Source: CAXBDP01 sp041689935
GTDB taxonomy: Bacteria > Bacteroidota > Bacteroidia > Cytophagales > Cyclobacteriaceae
Assembly (NCBI GenBank): GCA_041689935.1
Contig: JBDNFI010000109.1
Span: forward strand, 1 to 64,000
Length of the DNA: 64,000 nucleotides
Direction: 5' to 3'
The position numbers and the translations under genes are program-made. The stretch's first letter is position 1; the number at the start of each line of letters is the position of its first letter. Positions 47,079 through 55,381 of this stretch are shown in pieces. The notes below the pieces were generated by a model, which saw nothing but the letters and a program-made list of their open reading frames with translations, was not told the DNA's origin and did no database searches.

Positions 47079-48860
47079 ATGAAAACTAAAAGTCGACTAA
47101 CTACGCTGCGGTGGCTGATGTTCGCATTGATTCCACTGGTAATTTTCATCTCCTGTAAGGATGATGATATCTTTGCTATTACCAATGACCTTAGGGTACT
47201 TTACGTTAGTGTGAACGGAGACCGAGTACAAAGTGGTGCTGCCGGTATACCGGTGACAGCTCCATTGGAATTGGTATTCTCTCATGGTCTCAATAAAGCT
47301 AGCTTTGAAAATGCACTTAGCATTTCTCCAGCTTTAGGGTACTCGATTGCGTATGATGAGACTTCTTCATTTGTGACGATTACTCCTGATCCAAGACTCG
47401 ATTATGATGTAGCCTATACCTTAAGTATTCCCAAAGGAAGCTACGGTGCGGGAGGTGAAACGTCTATCGATAATTTCAATTACAATTTTAGCACGGGTGA
47501 ATTTGCACCTCCTTCAATTACTCTTACTGCTGATAAAACAAGCTTCTTTGAAGGGGAAACAGTTACTGTAACTGCTACTTTGAGTGAAGTTGTTTTCGTA
47601 GACGTATCCTTTGATTTGGTTTTCTCCGGTTCTGCCGAAGGATCAGGTGTGGATTACATCACTAGTGCCACGAGCATTACATTTTCTCCAGAGCAAACTA
47701 CAGCTTCATTTACAATTACATCATTGGAAGGTGATGCCATAGAAGGGACTGAAAATATTATAATTTCGCTTGCCAACATTCTGAATGGTACTTATTCGCC
47801 AACGGAACCTTTAAATATATCATTAGGGGATAGAGCACCTTCAATTGAACTGAAAGGTGTTATGCATCTTAGAGCGGGTACCGCTAACGGCGTTCGAGCA
47901 GTTCATTTGAATGTGTTGAAAGATATTGCTGATTTGAGTACTTATGGCATTGAAGTGAATTCAAATGGTTCAACAGCTCCAATCAATCCGGCTAATTTAG
48001 ATTATAACTTCCCAGCAATTTCTGTTTCTGCTGGAGACCAAATATTGCTGGTGCGTGATGCTGATGCAGCAAATGCTACTGCCTATTTTGGTGTTTGTTT
48101 TAGCGAGTTTGATCATGTGCTTCAAACATCGGCCATGTCACACAATGGCGATGATGCTATATTGTTATATAATGAAGGCGTTGCTATTGAGACTTTTGGC
48201 GAGTTAGGAGTCGATGGTACTGGAATGCCTTGGGAGTATACGGGCTCATGGGGCTATAAGCTAGGTGGCGAATGGATTTACGGAGCACTTAATTGTGCCA
48301 ACAATGTAAACGTAGGAACCACCCGATCATCATCATGCGTTTACCCAATGTGTTCAGAAGGTCTTGAATTCCTTGGCATCATGTCCATGCAACCATCTGT
48401 TGGTAGAATAAGAGCGTACCACCTAAGAGCATTAAAGGACATTCCTAATCTGAGCATATATGGAGCTGGAATTGCGGCAAATGGACAAGCCACTTCCGAT
48501 GGAATAGAGATTCCTTTCCCTGCTATATCTGTAAAAGAAGGAGAACAAATCTTGGTTATTAGAGATCAAGATGTTGCAAATGCTGTGGGTTATTTTGGAA
48601 GTTGCTACAGTATTTTTGATCATATTATTGCTGATGGAGGTGTTTCCTCAAATGGTGATGATACTATAGAGCTGTTTAGAGGCTCCACCCTAATCGAAAC
48701 CTATGGTCAATTAGGTGTAGATGGTACAGGTGCATTTTGGGACTATACTGGTTCTTGGGCAGCTAAGCTAAATGGCGCTTGGAGGTACGGTGGAGCTGGT
48801 TGCACATTGGGTGCAGCCTCCAATGCAACTTCATCTTGCGCCTACGTACTTTGTAATTAG
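47079..48860 (+). CDS. Surface lipoprotein with Ig-like and two lamin-tail-like repeats
   Basis: About 593 residues from the ATG at 47079, which begins a lipoprotein signal (FISCKDDD); a longer frame from 47040 lacks this. BIG_5-type Ig domain (about 35-145), a Calx-beta-like segment (about 150-260), then two copies of a roughly 150-residue domain, each with SxNGDD, GELGVDGTG or GQLGVDGTG and YTGSW motifs, similar to lamin-tail-like (LTD) or choice-of-anchor domains. No catalytic motif. Likely a surface-exposed binding or scaffolding partner of the SusCD complex; the next gene also has a BIG_5 domain. Confidence 0.7.
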   Translation: MKTKSRLTTLRWLMFALIPLVIFISCKDDDIFAITNDLRVLYVSVNGDRVQSGAAGIPVTAPLELVFSHGLNKASFENALSISPALGYSIAYDETSSFVTITPDPRLDYDVAYTLSIPKGSYGAGGETSIDNFNYNFSTGEFAPPSITLTADKTSFFEGETVTVTATLSEVVFVDVSFDLVFSGSAEGSGVDYITSATSITFSPEQTTASFTITSLEGDAIEGTENIIISLANILNGTYSPTEPLNISLGDRAPSIELKGVMHLRAGTANGVRAVHLNVLKDIADLSTYGIEVNSNGSTAPINPANLDYNFPAISVSAGDQILLVRDADAANATAYFGVCFSEFDHVLQTSAMSHNGDDAILLYNEGVAIETFGELGVDGTGMPWEYTGSWGYKLGGEWIYGALNCANNVNVGTTRSSSCVYPMCSEGLEFLGIMSMQPSVGRIRAYHLRALKDIPNLSIYGAGIAANGQATSDGIEIPFPAISVKEGEQILVIRDQDVANAVGYFGSCYSIFDHIIADGGVSSNGDDTIELFRGSTLIETYGQLGVDGTGAFWDYTGSWAAKLNGAWRYGGAGCTLGAASNATSSCAYVLCN

Positions 48861-48876
48861 TAAACCAAACCAATTC

Positions 48877-48912
48877 AATAGGGTTCTCTAAGATGAGAAC
48901 CCTATTTTTAAT
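48877..48912 (+). terminator. Strong intrinsic terminator inside the SusC locus
   Basis: AATAGGGTTCTC / GAGAACCCTATT, a perfect 12-bp stem with a TAAGAT loop followed by TTTTAATTTTT. The TTG start of the next gene begins at 48915, almost in the T-tract. It should limit read-through into the downstream genes and give graded expression. Confidence 0.85.
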
Positions 48913-48914
48913 TT

Positions 48915-50273
48915 TTGAAAAATCTGCTCTCAGGTATATTGTTATTAACCTCGCTACTATTGGTTTCGTGTGGTAGTGAGTCAGATCCTGTTGCAAATAT
49001 TGAAATACTTTCGTCTACGGTGAACGGGGCGAATTCAAGTGGAGCAAATTTAGACATACCCGTAGAGGTCAGCATCGTCTTTGTCTTTTCAAGTGCGCTT
49101 AATCCTTCAGCCTTCCAGCCAGCATTTTCAGTTGAAGGCGGTGGAAGCTCAGCTGATTTTATACTAGCCTATTCGAATGCTACATCCAAGGTCACCGCAA
49201 CCATGAACCTAGATTTTAATACAACTTATACGGTGAACATTGCTACTGTTCCTGTAGGGGCTAATGGAGAGAGATTACAAAGCCCAATGAGTTTTACCTT
49301 CAAAACAGCGGTAGACGATGTTATCAGATCAATGAATCCCTGTACTAATGTAGGAGATTGTTTGAGAAGTGTTGAGTTAAATGGTTCACAGGCGAATGGT
49401 ACCTTTGAATTTTATAGTAACTATCCCATTTATGAAGAAAAAGCGCAGTGGGAGAATTTGACACATGCCGTCATAGTAGTACATGGAGCAAGCCACGATC
49501 CACAGAATTACTACGGTTACATGACCAATACTTTTGAAACTCAATCTGTTTCTGAAAATACTGTTCTGATTGCACCATTTTTTAGAAATACGTCCACTGG
49601 ATCCTCACAAGACTTCTTTTGGTCAAATACCAACTGGAGAAGAGGAAGTCCGTCCTCAAATTCGAATAGAATAAGCTCTTTTGGAGCCATAGATGCATTA
49701 ATTGATCGACTCTCGGACAAAGATCGCTTTCCTGTTCTCACAAAAATTATCATTACGGGCCATTCATCCGGTGCGGCATTTACGCATGTTTATGCTGCTG
49801 CAAATACATCTGAAATAAAGCACCCATCCATGGACTTTGAATATGTAGTTGCAAATTCTCAGTTTTTCTATTACCCAACTGTACAGCGTATCAATGAATC
49901 TAATAACCAGCTTTTTACACCAGCTGGTTGTGCGGCATATACTGTTTGGCCTTTGGGCTATAATGCAATACCTCCTTATTTAGCGGGTGTCACAGCTAGT
50001 ACATTCAATTCGCAGTTCGTTAGTAGAAATATCACTTACCTATTGGGAAATGGATCTCAATCAGACCCTACCTTAAATACGGGCGATTGTGAAAATACAT
50101 TACAAGGAACTAGCCGATTCAAAAGAGGAGAAAATATGTTTAGGTTTATGGAGCTTTCTTATTCTGGAACACATACCCATAAAAGGGTAATTGTGAATGG
50201 TATCGGTCATGATGGACAAGGAATGTACCAATCAAATGAGTTCAGAACATTCTTAACGCAACTTCTTAACTAA
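48915..50273 (+). CDS. Surface lipoprotein with Ig-like domain and alpha/beta hydrolase
   Basis: 452 residues with a TTG start; no ATG gives a signal peptide, and the lipoprotein box (LLVSCGS) starts right after it. BIG_5 Ig-like domain about 35-135, then alpha/beta hydrolase (about 165-450) with VHGASHD (oxyanion), the nucleophile elbow GHSSGAAFTH and a C-terminal GHDGQG His. Related to PHB-depolymerase or feruloyl-esterase-like enzymes. Likely a surface esterase releasing organic acids. Lies directly after a terminator, 6 bases before the dehydrogenase. Confidence 0.82.
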   Translation: MKNLLSGILLLTSLLLVSCGSESDPVANIEILSSTVNGANSSGANLDIPVEVSIVFVFSSALNPSAFQPAFSVEGGGSSADFILAYSNATSKVTATMNLDFNTTYTVNIATVPVGANGERLQSPMSFTFKTAVDDVIRSMNPCTNVGDCLRSVELNGSQANGTFEFYSNYPIYEEKAQWENLTHAVIVVHGASHDPQNYYGYMTNTFETQSVSENTVLIAPFFRNTSTGSSQDFFWSNTNWRRGSPSSNSNRISSFGAIDALIDRLSDKDRFPVLTKIIITGHSSGAAFTHVYAAANTSEIKHPSMDFEYVVANSQFFYYPTVQRINESNNQLFTPAGCAAYTVWPLGYNAIPPYLAGVTASTFNSQFVSRNITYLLGNGSQSDPTLNTGDCENTLQGTSRFKRGENMFRFMELSYSGTHTHKRVIVNGIGHDGQGMYQSNEFRTFLTQLLN

Positions 50274-50278
50274 CCAAA

Positions 50279-51334
50279 ATGCACTATAGAATTGCCGTGA
50301 TTCCAGGCGATGGAATCGGTAAGGAAGTGATACCTGCTTCTTTAAAAGTTTTGGATGCTGTTGGTAGAAAATGTGGCTTTGAGTTAGCCTATGTTCCATT
50401 CGATTATTCATGTGAGTATTATAAAGCGACTGGAAGTATGATGCCTAAGGACGGTATTGAAAGGCTTTCAGATTCAGACGCTATATTTCTTGGTGCTGTT
50501 GGGTATCCTGGCGTGCCGGATCATATTTCACTTTGGGGATTACTTATTCCAATTCGCAGGTCTTTTCAACAGTATGTGAATATTCGTCCAGTAAGGTTGC
50601 TCAAAGGAGTCGAATCGCCACTGAGGAACCCTGGAATAATAGATTTTATGATTGTCAGGGAAAATAATGAAGGTGAGTACTCGAATGTTGGAGGGATTAT
50701 TCATCAAGGTACACCCTATGAGACCGTAATTCAGGAAAGTGTTTTTACTAGAATGGGCGTGGATAGAGTGATGAACTATGCCTTTGAACTGGCTTCAAAG
50801 AGAAAGGGAAAGCTAGCAAGTGCAACCAAATCTAACGGAATTATTCATACAATGACCTTTTGGGATAATAGGTTTGAGGAATTGGGAAAGAAGTATCCAA
50901 ATATCGAACAGTCCAAATACCATATTGATATTCTTTGCGCGCAATTCGTACAACACCCGGATTGGTTTGATGTAGTGGTAGCAAGCAATCTTTTTGGCGA
51001 TATCCTGTCTGATCTTGGGCCAGCTGTTGTTGGCGGACTGGGAATTGCTCCTGGAGCGAATATTAACCCAGAAAAGGCGTTCCCTAGCATGTTTGAACCT
51101 GTTCATGGGAGTGCGCCTGATATCGCTGGAAAGAACATTGCCAACCCAATGGCTAGTTTTTGGACGGCTGCTATGATGTTGGAGCATTTAGGAGAAGACC
51201 ATGCAGCAGAAATACTTATGCTTGCCATTGAAGGTGTAACGGGTCAAAGGAAAATACTGACTAGAGATCTTGGAGGAACCGCTACTACCACCGAGGTAAC
51301 CGAGGAAATAATAAGACAAATTGAGCAGTTATAG
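50279..51334 (+). CDS. Tartrate / D-malate dehydrogenase (TtuC-like)
   Basis: 351 residues, beta-decarboxylating dehydrogenase family (isocitrate, isopropylmalate, D-malate, tartrate). Key segments: IPGDGIGKEV, the IRPVRLL region, VRENNEGEYS (catalytic Tyr region), NLFGDILSDLGPAVVGGLG with the Asp metal ligands, and EPVHGSAPDIAGK. The VRENNEGEY tract and the pairing of GVPDHISLWG point to tartrate or D-malate rather than isopropylmalate. Uses NAD and Mn2+/Mg2+. Last gene of the locus; with the dicarboxylate permease it completes an organic-acid route. Confidence 0.9.
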   Translation: MHYRIAVIPGDGIGKEVIPASLKVLDAVGRKCGFELAYVPFDYSCEYYKATGSMMPKDGIERLSDSDAIFLGAVGYPGVPDHISLWGLLIPIRRSFQQYVNIRPVRLLKGVESPLRNPGIIDFMIVRENNEGEYSNVGGIIHQGTPYETVIQESVFTRMGVDRVMNYAFELASKRKGKLASATKSNGIIHTMTFWDNRFEELGKKYPNIEQSKYHIDILCAQFVQHPDWFDVVVASNLFGDILSDLGPAVVGGLGIAPGANINPEKAFPSMFEPVHGSAPDIAGKNIANPMASFWTAAMMLEHLGEDHAAEILMLAIEGVTGQRKILTRDLGGTATTTEVTEEIIRQIEQL

Positions 51335-51560
51335 TCTGAAGCTATCATTTTATTGCTGAGGCTACTTTCGAAAATGAAAGCGCTGTATTGTTCACCATTT
51401 TTTAAAAATAGGCCTCCCAAATTTGTTGTTTGAGTAGTATTGGTCTTAAAGAGTTTTAAACAATAGGTTTGTTTCCGTATTTGACCTTTTGGCGGGAGGG
51501 TTTTGTTTGGCAGTAAATTATTAAGTCTGCTTAGCTCACAGACAGTAATTTTTGGACTTG

Positions 51561-52019
51561 TTATTCTAAATCTACTTCAAGCTGTCTTCCTTCATCAAAA
51601 GCCTTTTTATCCATTCCAGTACCCACAGCAATTCCGATTACCATACCAATGGGCAAACCAATTCCTAAAAAAGCCATATTTCCAAGAATTGCTCCAAATG
51701 CAACGCCAAAGGGTATCCCAAATGCAGCCATACCGATGGCTAACCAAGTATTACGATAGTGATTTTTTGGAACAATTTTCAGTTCCTTTTCAAGTAGCAT
51801 AATGATCTTAGCTTGCCTCTTTCTGAGCTGATTTTTTAATTCTTTTGCCGATACCAAATTTAATTCTTCAATATTGACATTAATAAAATCAACTATTTTG
51901 CTTGGCAACTCTTTATTAGTCAATTCACTAATAAGTTTTTCAAACTGATTGTAAGCCGTATTGAGTTTGGCATTTTCATCAATATCAGCCCTTTGTTTCA
52001 GTTCTTCAAACTTCTTCAT
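51561..52019 (-). CDS. Small membrane protein with glycine-rich hairpin
   Basis: 152 residues. N-terminal helical region (about 1-85) and a C-terminal glycine-rich double-TM hairpin (LAIGMAAFGIPFGVAFGAILGNMAFLG...GTGMDKKAF). Resembles glycine-zipper membrane proteins, function unknown. No operon partner. The locus terminator sits upstream on the opposite strand. Confidence 0.55.
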   Translation of the reverse strand: MKKFEELKQRADIDENAKLNTAYNQFEKLISELTNKELPSKIVDFINVNIEELNLVSAKELKNQLRKRQAKIIMLLEKELKIVPKNHYRNTWLAIGMAAFGIPFGVAFGAILGNMAFLGIGLPIGMVIGIAVGTGMDKKAFDEGRQLEVDLE

Positions 52020-52222
52020 TTAGCATTTTTGATAGCGTGAGCATTCTCCAAAGTTAAAAATAGTAAGCGAGATTGAAACATTAGATTTTCAGTCAGATGC
52101 AGATCTTGATTATACTTCCATAATTTTATTGAGTATTCAATTAATAATTTTCCACACTATCTACTGTCTTAACTATTTTAGGTTTTAGCTAAATCGCATA
52201 AACACCAAACAAAATCATGTTA

Positions 52223-52471
52223 TTAAAAATCAAATAACTCACCAAACAACCCTTTTTTCTTTTTGTAAGGCTGACTTCTTTCTGTTGGATATTGATTTCT
52301 ATTAGCATAACCATCGTTGTGAATATTATTCGTATTCGGTGAAGAACGTTCAATGATTTTGTCAAGCTCACCACGGTCAAGCCATACACCACGACAATCT
52401 GGGCAATAATCAATCTCAATGCCACTCCGGTCGGTCATTACTAAATTCACATTACAATTTGGACATTTCAT
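52223..52471 (-). CDS. zf-TFIIB-type zinc ribbon protein
   Basis: 82 residues with a zinc ribbon: CPNC at 3-6 and CPDC at about 23-26 followed by RGVWLDRGELDKI, the PF13453 (zf-TFIIB) signature. A flexible Asn/Gln-rich linker leads to a basic KKKKGLFGELFDF tail. Probably cytoplasmic. Precedes the lipoprotein gene on the same strand; not overlapping, so may share a transcript. Confidence 0.85.
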   Translation of the reverse strand: MKCPNCNVNLVMTDRSGIEIDYCPDCRGVWLDRGELDKIIERSSPNTNNIHNDGYANRNQYPTERSQPYKKKKGLFGELFDF

Positions 52472-52486
52472 AAGATACTCTTTTAT

Positions 52487-52780
52487 TTAATTTGTAATTT
52501 TCTCTAATAGCTCAATCCCTCTCTTCGAGATAGAATCAAGCTTTGTAGAGGATTTATTGATTAGTGAATCAAGTTTTATTACCTTTTCACTTTCACTGTT
52601 AATCAGTGAATCAAGTGCCAAAACTTTGTCAAGCTCTTTATTGATCAAAGAATCTAACGACTCAGCTTTGTTTTTTAATTCGGTAAATCTTTTTTCGGCT
52701 TCTTCACTTAAGTTGCCGCAAGCGGTGAGCAAACCAACTGCTAAAAGTGGTAAACAATAGGTTTTTAAATAGGTCCTCAT
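52487..52780 (-). CDS. Small coiled-coil lipoprotein with LDSLIN repeats
   Basis: 97 residues. Lipoprotein signal to Cys21 (LLTACGN), then coiled coil with four LDSLIN-type 14-residue repeats at about 43-47, 57-61, 71-75 and a variant LDSIS. Resembles a Braun-lipoprotein-like or envelope spacer. Function unknown; its repeats look like internal duplications. Confidence 0.7.
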   Translation of the reverse strand: MRTYLKTYCLPLLAVGLLTACGNLSEEAEKRFTELKNKAESLDSLINKELDKVLALDSLINSESEKVIKLDSLINKSSTKLDSISKRGIELLEKITN

Positions 52781-52950
52781 AAGTTATTATTTGAAGTCAA
52801 AATAATTTTAGTGATTGACTAAATAGGGAAACGATGGAGCTAAGATTAAGATGCATTATTTTACTAAAATTATCCTCTGAGGAATCAGGGTAAATGTGTA
52901 TTTTAGTTCATGTTGTTATCCGTTGAAATAGTCTCTTTGGTAGGGTTAAT

Positions 52951-53574
52951 TTATTCCTTTCTGATATAAAAATACGTTTCTTCTTTTTCCGTATCATCAT
53001 AAGTTACAATTCCTCTGTGTCTATTGTTTTGCATATAGTTTGAAAGAGTAAAATCGCCACTACAGAAAAGATTGTGAGTAGCTACAAAACTTAAAATAAC
53101 AATTTTCCAAGTTATGATTACATAAGGAAAGAGCAAAATAGAAATGATAACTACCGTTAGAAAAGGAAAAAACGCAACGATTTTAAACGCTCTCAAATTA
53201 ACAACCGACTTATTAGAAATTGTTGCGAAATAGAATTTCTTGAAATTTGAATAGAATGAAATATTTCTCGCTCCGACAATTTTGTAGGCTAGCGCGTGTA
53301 ATAGCTCGTGAACAGGTGTAAATATCATTGCCAACCCAACTCCAAGTAAACTATACAATAGCCCATCTACCCACCCGATTGAATTCGTCATGATATTTAA
53401 GGTCAAGGTAAATGATAGGATAGGAATGGGTATAATAACGGAAAGCAAAAATAGATAAAAGAAAATACCTTTGCTTTTGCTCTTTTCACTTATAAAGACT
53501 AGCAGCTCACTATGCTTTAATTGCTCGAATAATATATACCCGCTATTTTCTAAATCTTTCGGCTCAATTTTCAT
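52951..53574 (-). CDS. DUF3267 membrane metalloprotease-like protein
   Basis: 207 residues with 4-5 TM segments. A conserved HExxH-type site HELLHALAYK lies in the second part of the chain (around 91-95), as in DUF3267 putative zinc peptidases. The second metal ligand is not clear to me. Membrane bound; substrate unknown. Confidence 0.72.
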   Translation of the reverse strand: MKIEPKDLENSGYILFEQLKHSELLVFISEKSKSKGIFFYLFLLSVIIPIPILSFTLTLNIMTNSIGWVDGLLYSLLGVGLAMIFTPVHELLHALAYKIVGARNISFYSNFKKFYFATISNKSVVNLRAFKIVAFFPFLTVVIISILLFPYVIITWKIVILSFVATHNLFCSGDFTLSNYMQNNRHRGIVTYDDTEKEETYFYIRKE

Positions 53575-53801
53575 TCCTTTAGTTAATGTCGAGAGGAGCT
53601 AAGGGTATTTATTGAATACTTTCCTTGCTGTTAATCAACGTTTTATTCAAAATTATAATAACTAAAATTGGACCAAGTTTAGTAATGAAATAAAAAGGTT
53701 TGGCAGATCCAAGAGAAGTTGATTTCAGATTGGCACGAGGCAAGGATCCAATTTTCTATCAAACACATTTTACCTATTTGATGTTTTTATCCATCAACTC
53801 T

Positions 53802-54230
53802 CTAAAAGTCGCCTTTCATATTGAATTCTAAATTAAGTCCATAATCAAGCTCAATTTGCTGATTTTTATCATCCAATTCCCAATCAGAAACTACGTTGTT
53901 CAGGTAATGGGTTGTAACGTACTGTAATAATCTTGCAGGTATTACACTGTCTGGGAGTTTAGAAACACCAACAATAGAAATAATCTCTTTTTTACGGCTA
54001 AGTGCTAAGCTGATGCTTTCTGATGAGATAATATCATAGCTCTTGGTCAGTCCATCTCTACCCTCGTCCACCTGCACGGCAAGATTATATGGACAATGCG
54101 TAGTGATATAAGTTGTAATCTCTGACAGCAACTATGAAGTAGGAAGTACTTCTTCTATGTCACAACTTGTCAATGCTGCTATTAAGACTGTTACGAATAC
54201 GGCACTTTCGAATCAATTCTTTTTATTCAT
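53802..54230 (-). pseudogene. PepSY-like lipoprotein with two nonsense codons
   Basis: Downstream of a TAG the open frame encodes a PepSY-like domain (TYITTHCPYNLAVQ, then YVTTHYLNN). Upstream, one frame runs from the ATG at 54228-54230 through MNKKN, TGA, FESAVFVTVLIAALTSCD (lipoprotein signal) and EEVLPTS, TAG, LLSE. So two in-frame stops interrupt a normal lipoprotein gene. Both are single-base changes; expected original codons could be TGG for the first. Confidence 0.75.
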
Positions 54231-54528
54231 TTTAACTTTTCGAATTTTAGTACTGCTATTTATTCGGCTTTTAGCTACTTCTGAGAGGATTCAACGGGTA
54301 TTACTAAGTTTTGTTTTAGGCGTATAGGTAATTTATTTTTAATACGAAACCAGTCTCTTTCTATCCTACCAAAGCGGGAGGATAATCGAAACTACTTACC
54401 CTATTTCTTCTTCAGACAGGAGTAATTTTGCCCTTAATAAGCTTCCAAAAAAAATGGATTGTTACCCGTGATCATGCCTCAACAAACCGCTGATAACTGC
54501 CGACATTTTTCACTTTGCATAGAGACGA

Positions 54529-55365
54529 TCATGGATTGCAGGAGTCGCAATACATAGGGTCTTCGGTGGTTTTGCTATGAGGATACATTTCTTCCATTTC
54601 ATATTGGCAATGCTGGCAAACGTATAGGTAGCTTAATGTTGAATTGGTCGGAGAGCCACATAGGCTACATGTTAATCCACGTTTAGCATCTGTAATTCCA
54701 AAGCCCGGTGTGCCACACTGAGGGCAAAAGGAATTTATTTTGTCTATCAATTTTTGTGTGGCAGCTTCTATTACTTTCATACGAGAGGGATTGTATAAGG
54801 CTCTCATATCGGTTTCTACATAAACCATTTCATGCTTTTCGAGCAATTCATTAAAGGTGTTTTTTAAAAGGTCTATGTGGGAAATTCCTTTGATAATATC
54901 CGTGATTTCAGCTTTTGCTTTGCGGAGGATCAGAGCATGGGTTGGAAAGCCAACTGAATCGGCAAATGCTAATAGTTCTTTTTCAGTACTAATCTCCTTA
55001 CCATCGAAGTTTGTTTCGGTGCTCACTTCTCTCACAACAATTTCTACCTTATTCTTCTTGTCAATAAAAATTAAAAACTCATCATCAGCAGATATGAAAA
55101 ACATGGATGGATGTGGGCCGAAGGAGCCTTCACTTGCAATGCCTAAATCGCAATGCGCTAGCTCCATTGCCATCAAGCATTTTTTTCTTGCCGAGGCAAT
55201 AGGGTCAAGTTTCCTTTCAATTTCGCCCGTGAAGGTGCCTAACTCATCAGTATCAAAGTTTTCAACCACAAAGCAGGAAACACCCAATGCATTTTCCAAA
55301 AGCGGAGCAATCACTTTTTCTTTTTCGTGCTTTGTGGCTATGACTAACTTTCGGTCTTGGAACAT
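54529..55365 (-). CDS. DUF6671-like protein with C-terminal zinc ribbons
   Basis: 278 residues. The first 200 residues form an unknown globular domain (ELAHCDLGIASEGSFGPHP). The C-terminus has four CxxC pairs: CPQC, CSLC, CQHC and CDSC, forming two zinc ribbons. I recall this type as DUF6671, but the name is tentative. Function unknown; adjacent to pyrC by 17 bases, so co-transcribed. Confidence 0.7.
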   Translation of the reverse strand: MFQDRKLVIATKHEKEKVIAPLLENALGVSCFVVENFDTDELGTFTGEIERKLDPIASARKKCLMAMELAHCDLGIASEGSFGPHPSMFFISADDEFLIFIDKKNKVEIVVREVSTETNFDGKEISTEKELLAFADSVGFPTHALILRKAKAEITDIIKGISHIDLLKNTFNELLEKHEMVYVETDMRALYNPSRMKVIEAATQKLIDKINSFCPQCGTPGFGITDAKRGLTCSLCGSPTNSTLSYLYVCQHCQYEMEEMYPHSKTTEDPMYCDSCNP

Positions 55366-55381
55366 ACAAAATAGATGATTA

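Noticed and set aside
51503..51802. 99-codon plus-strand frame
   Set aside because: It lies antisense to the glycine-hairpin membrane protein, which has the better start and composition.
18508..54230. TGA read as Trp (alternative code)
   Set aside because: TGA ends intact genes here (for example SGNH at 45564-45566 and DUF4221 at 14148-14150), so the two TGG-to-TGA cases are lesions.
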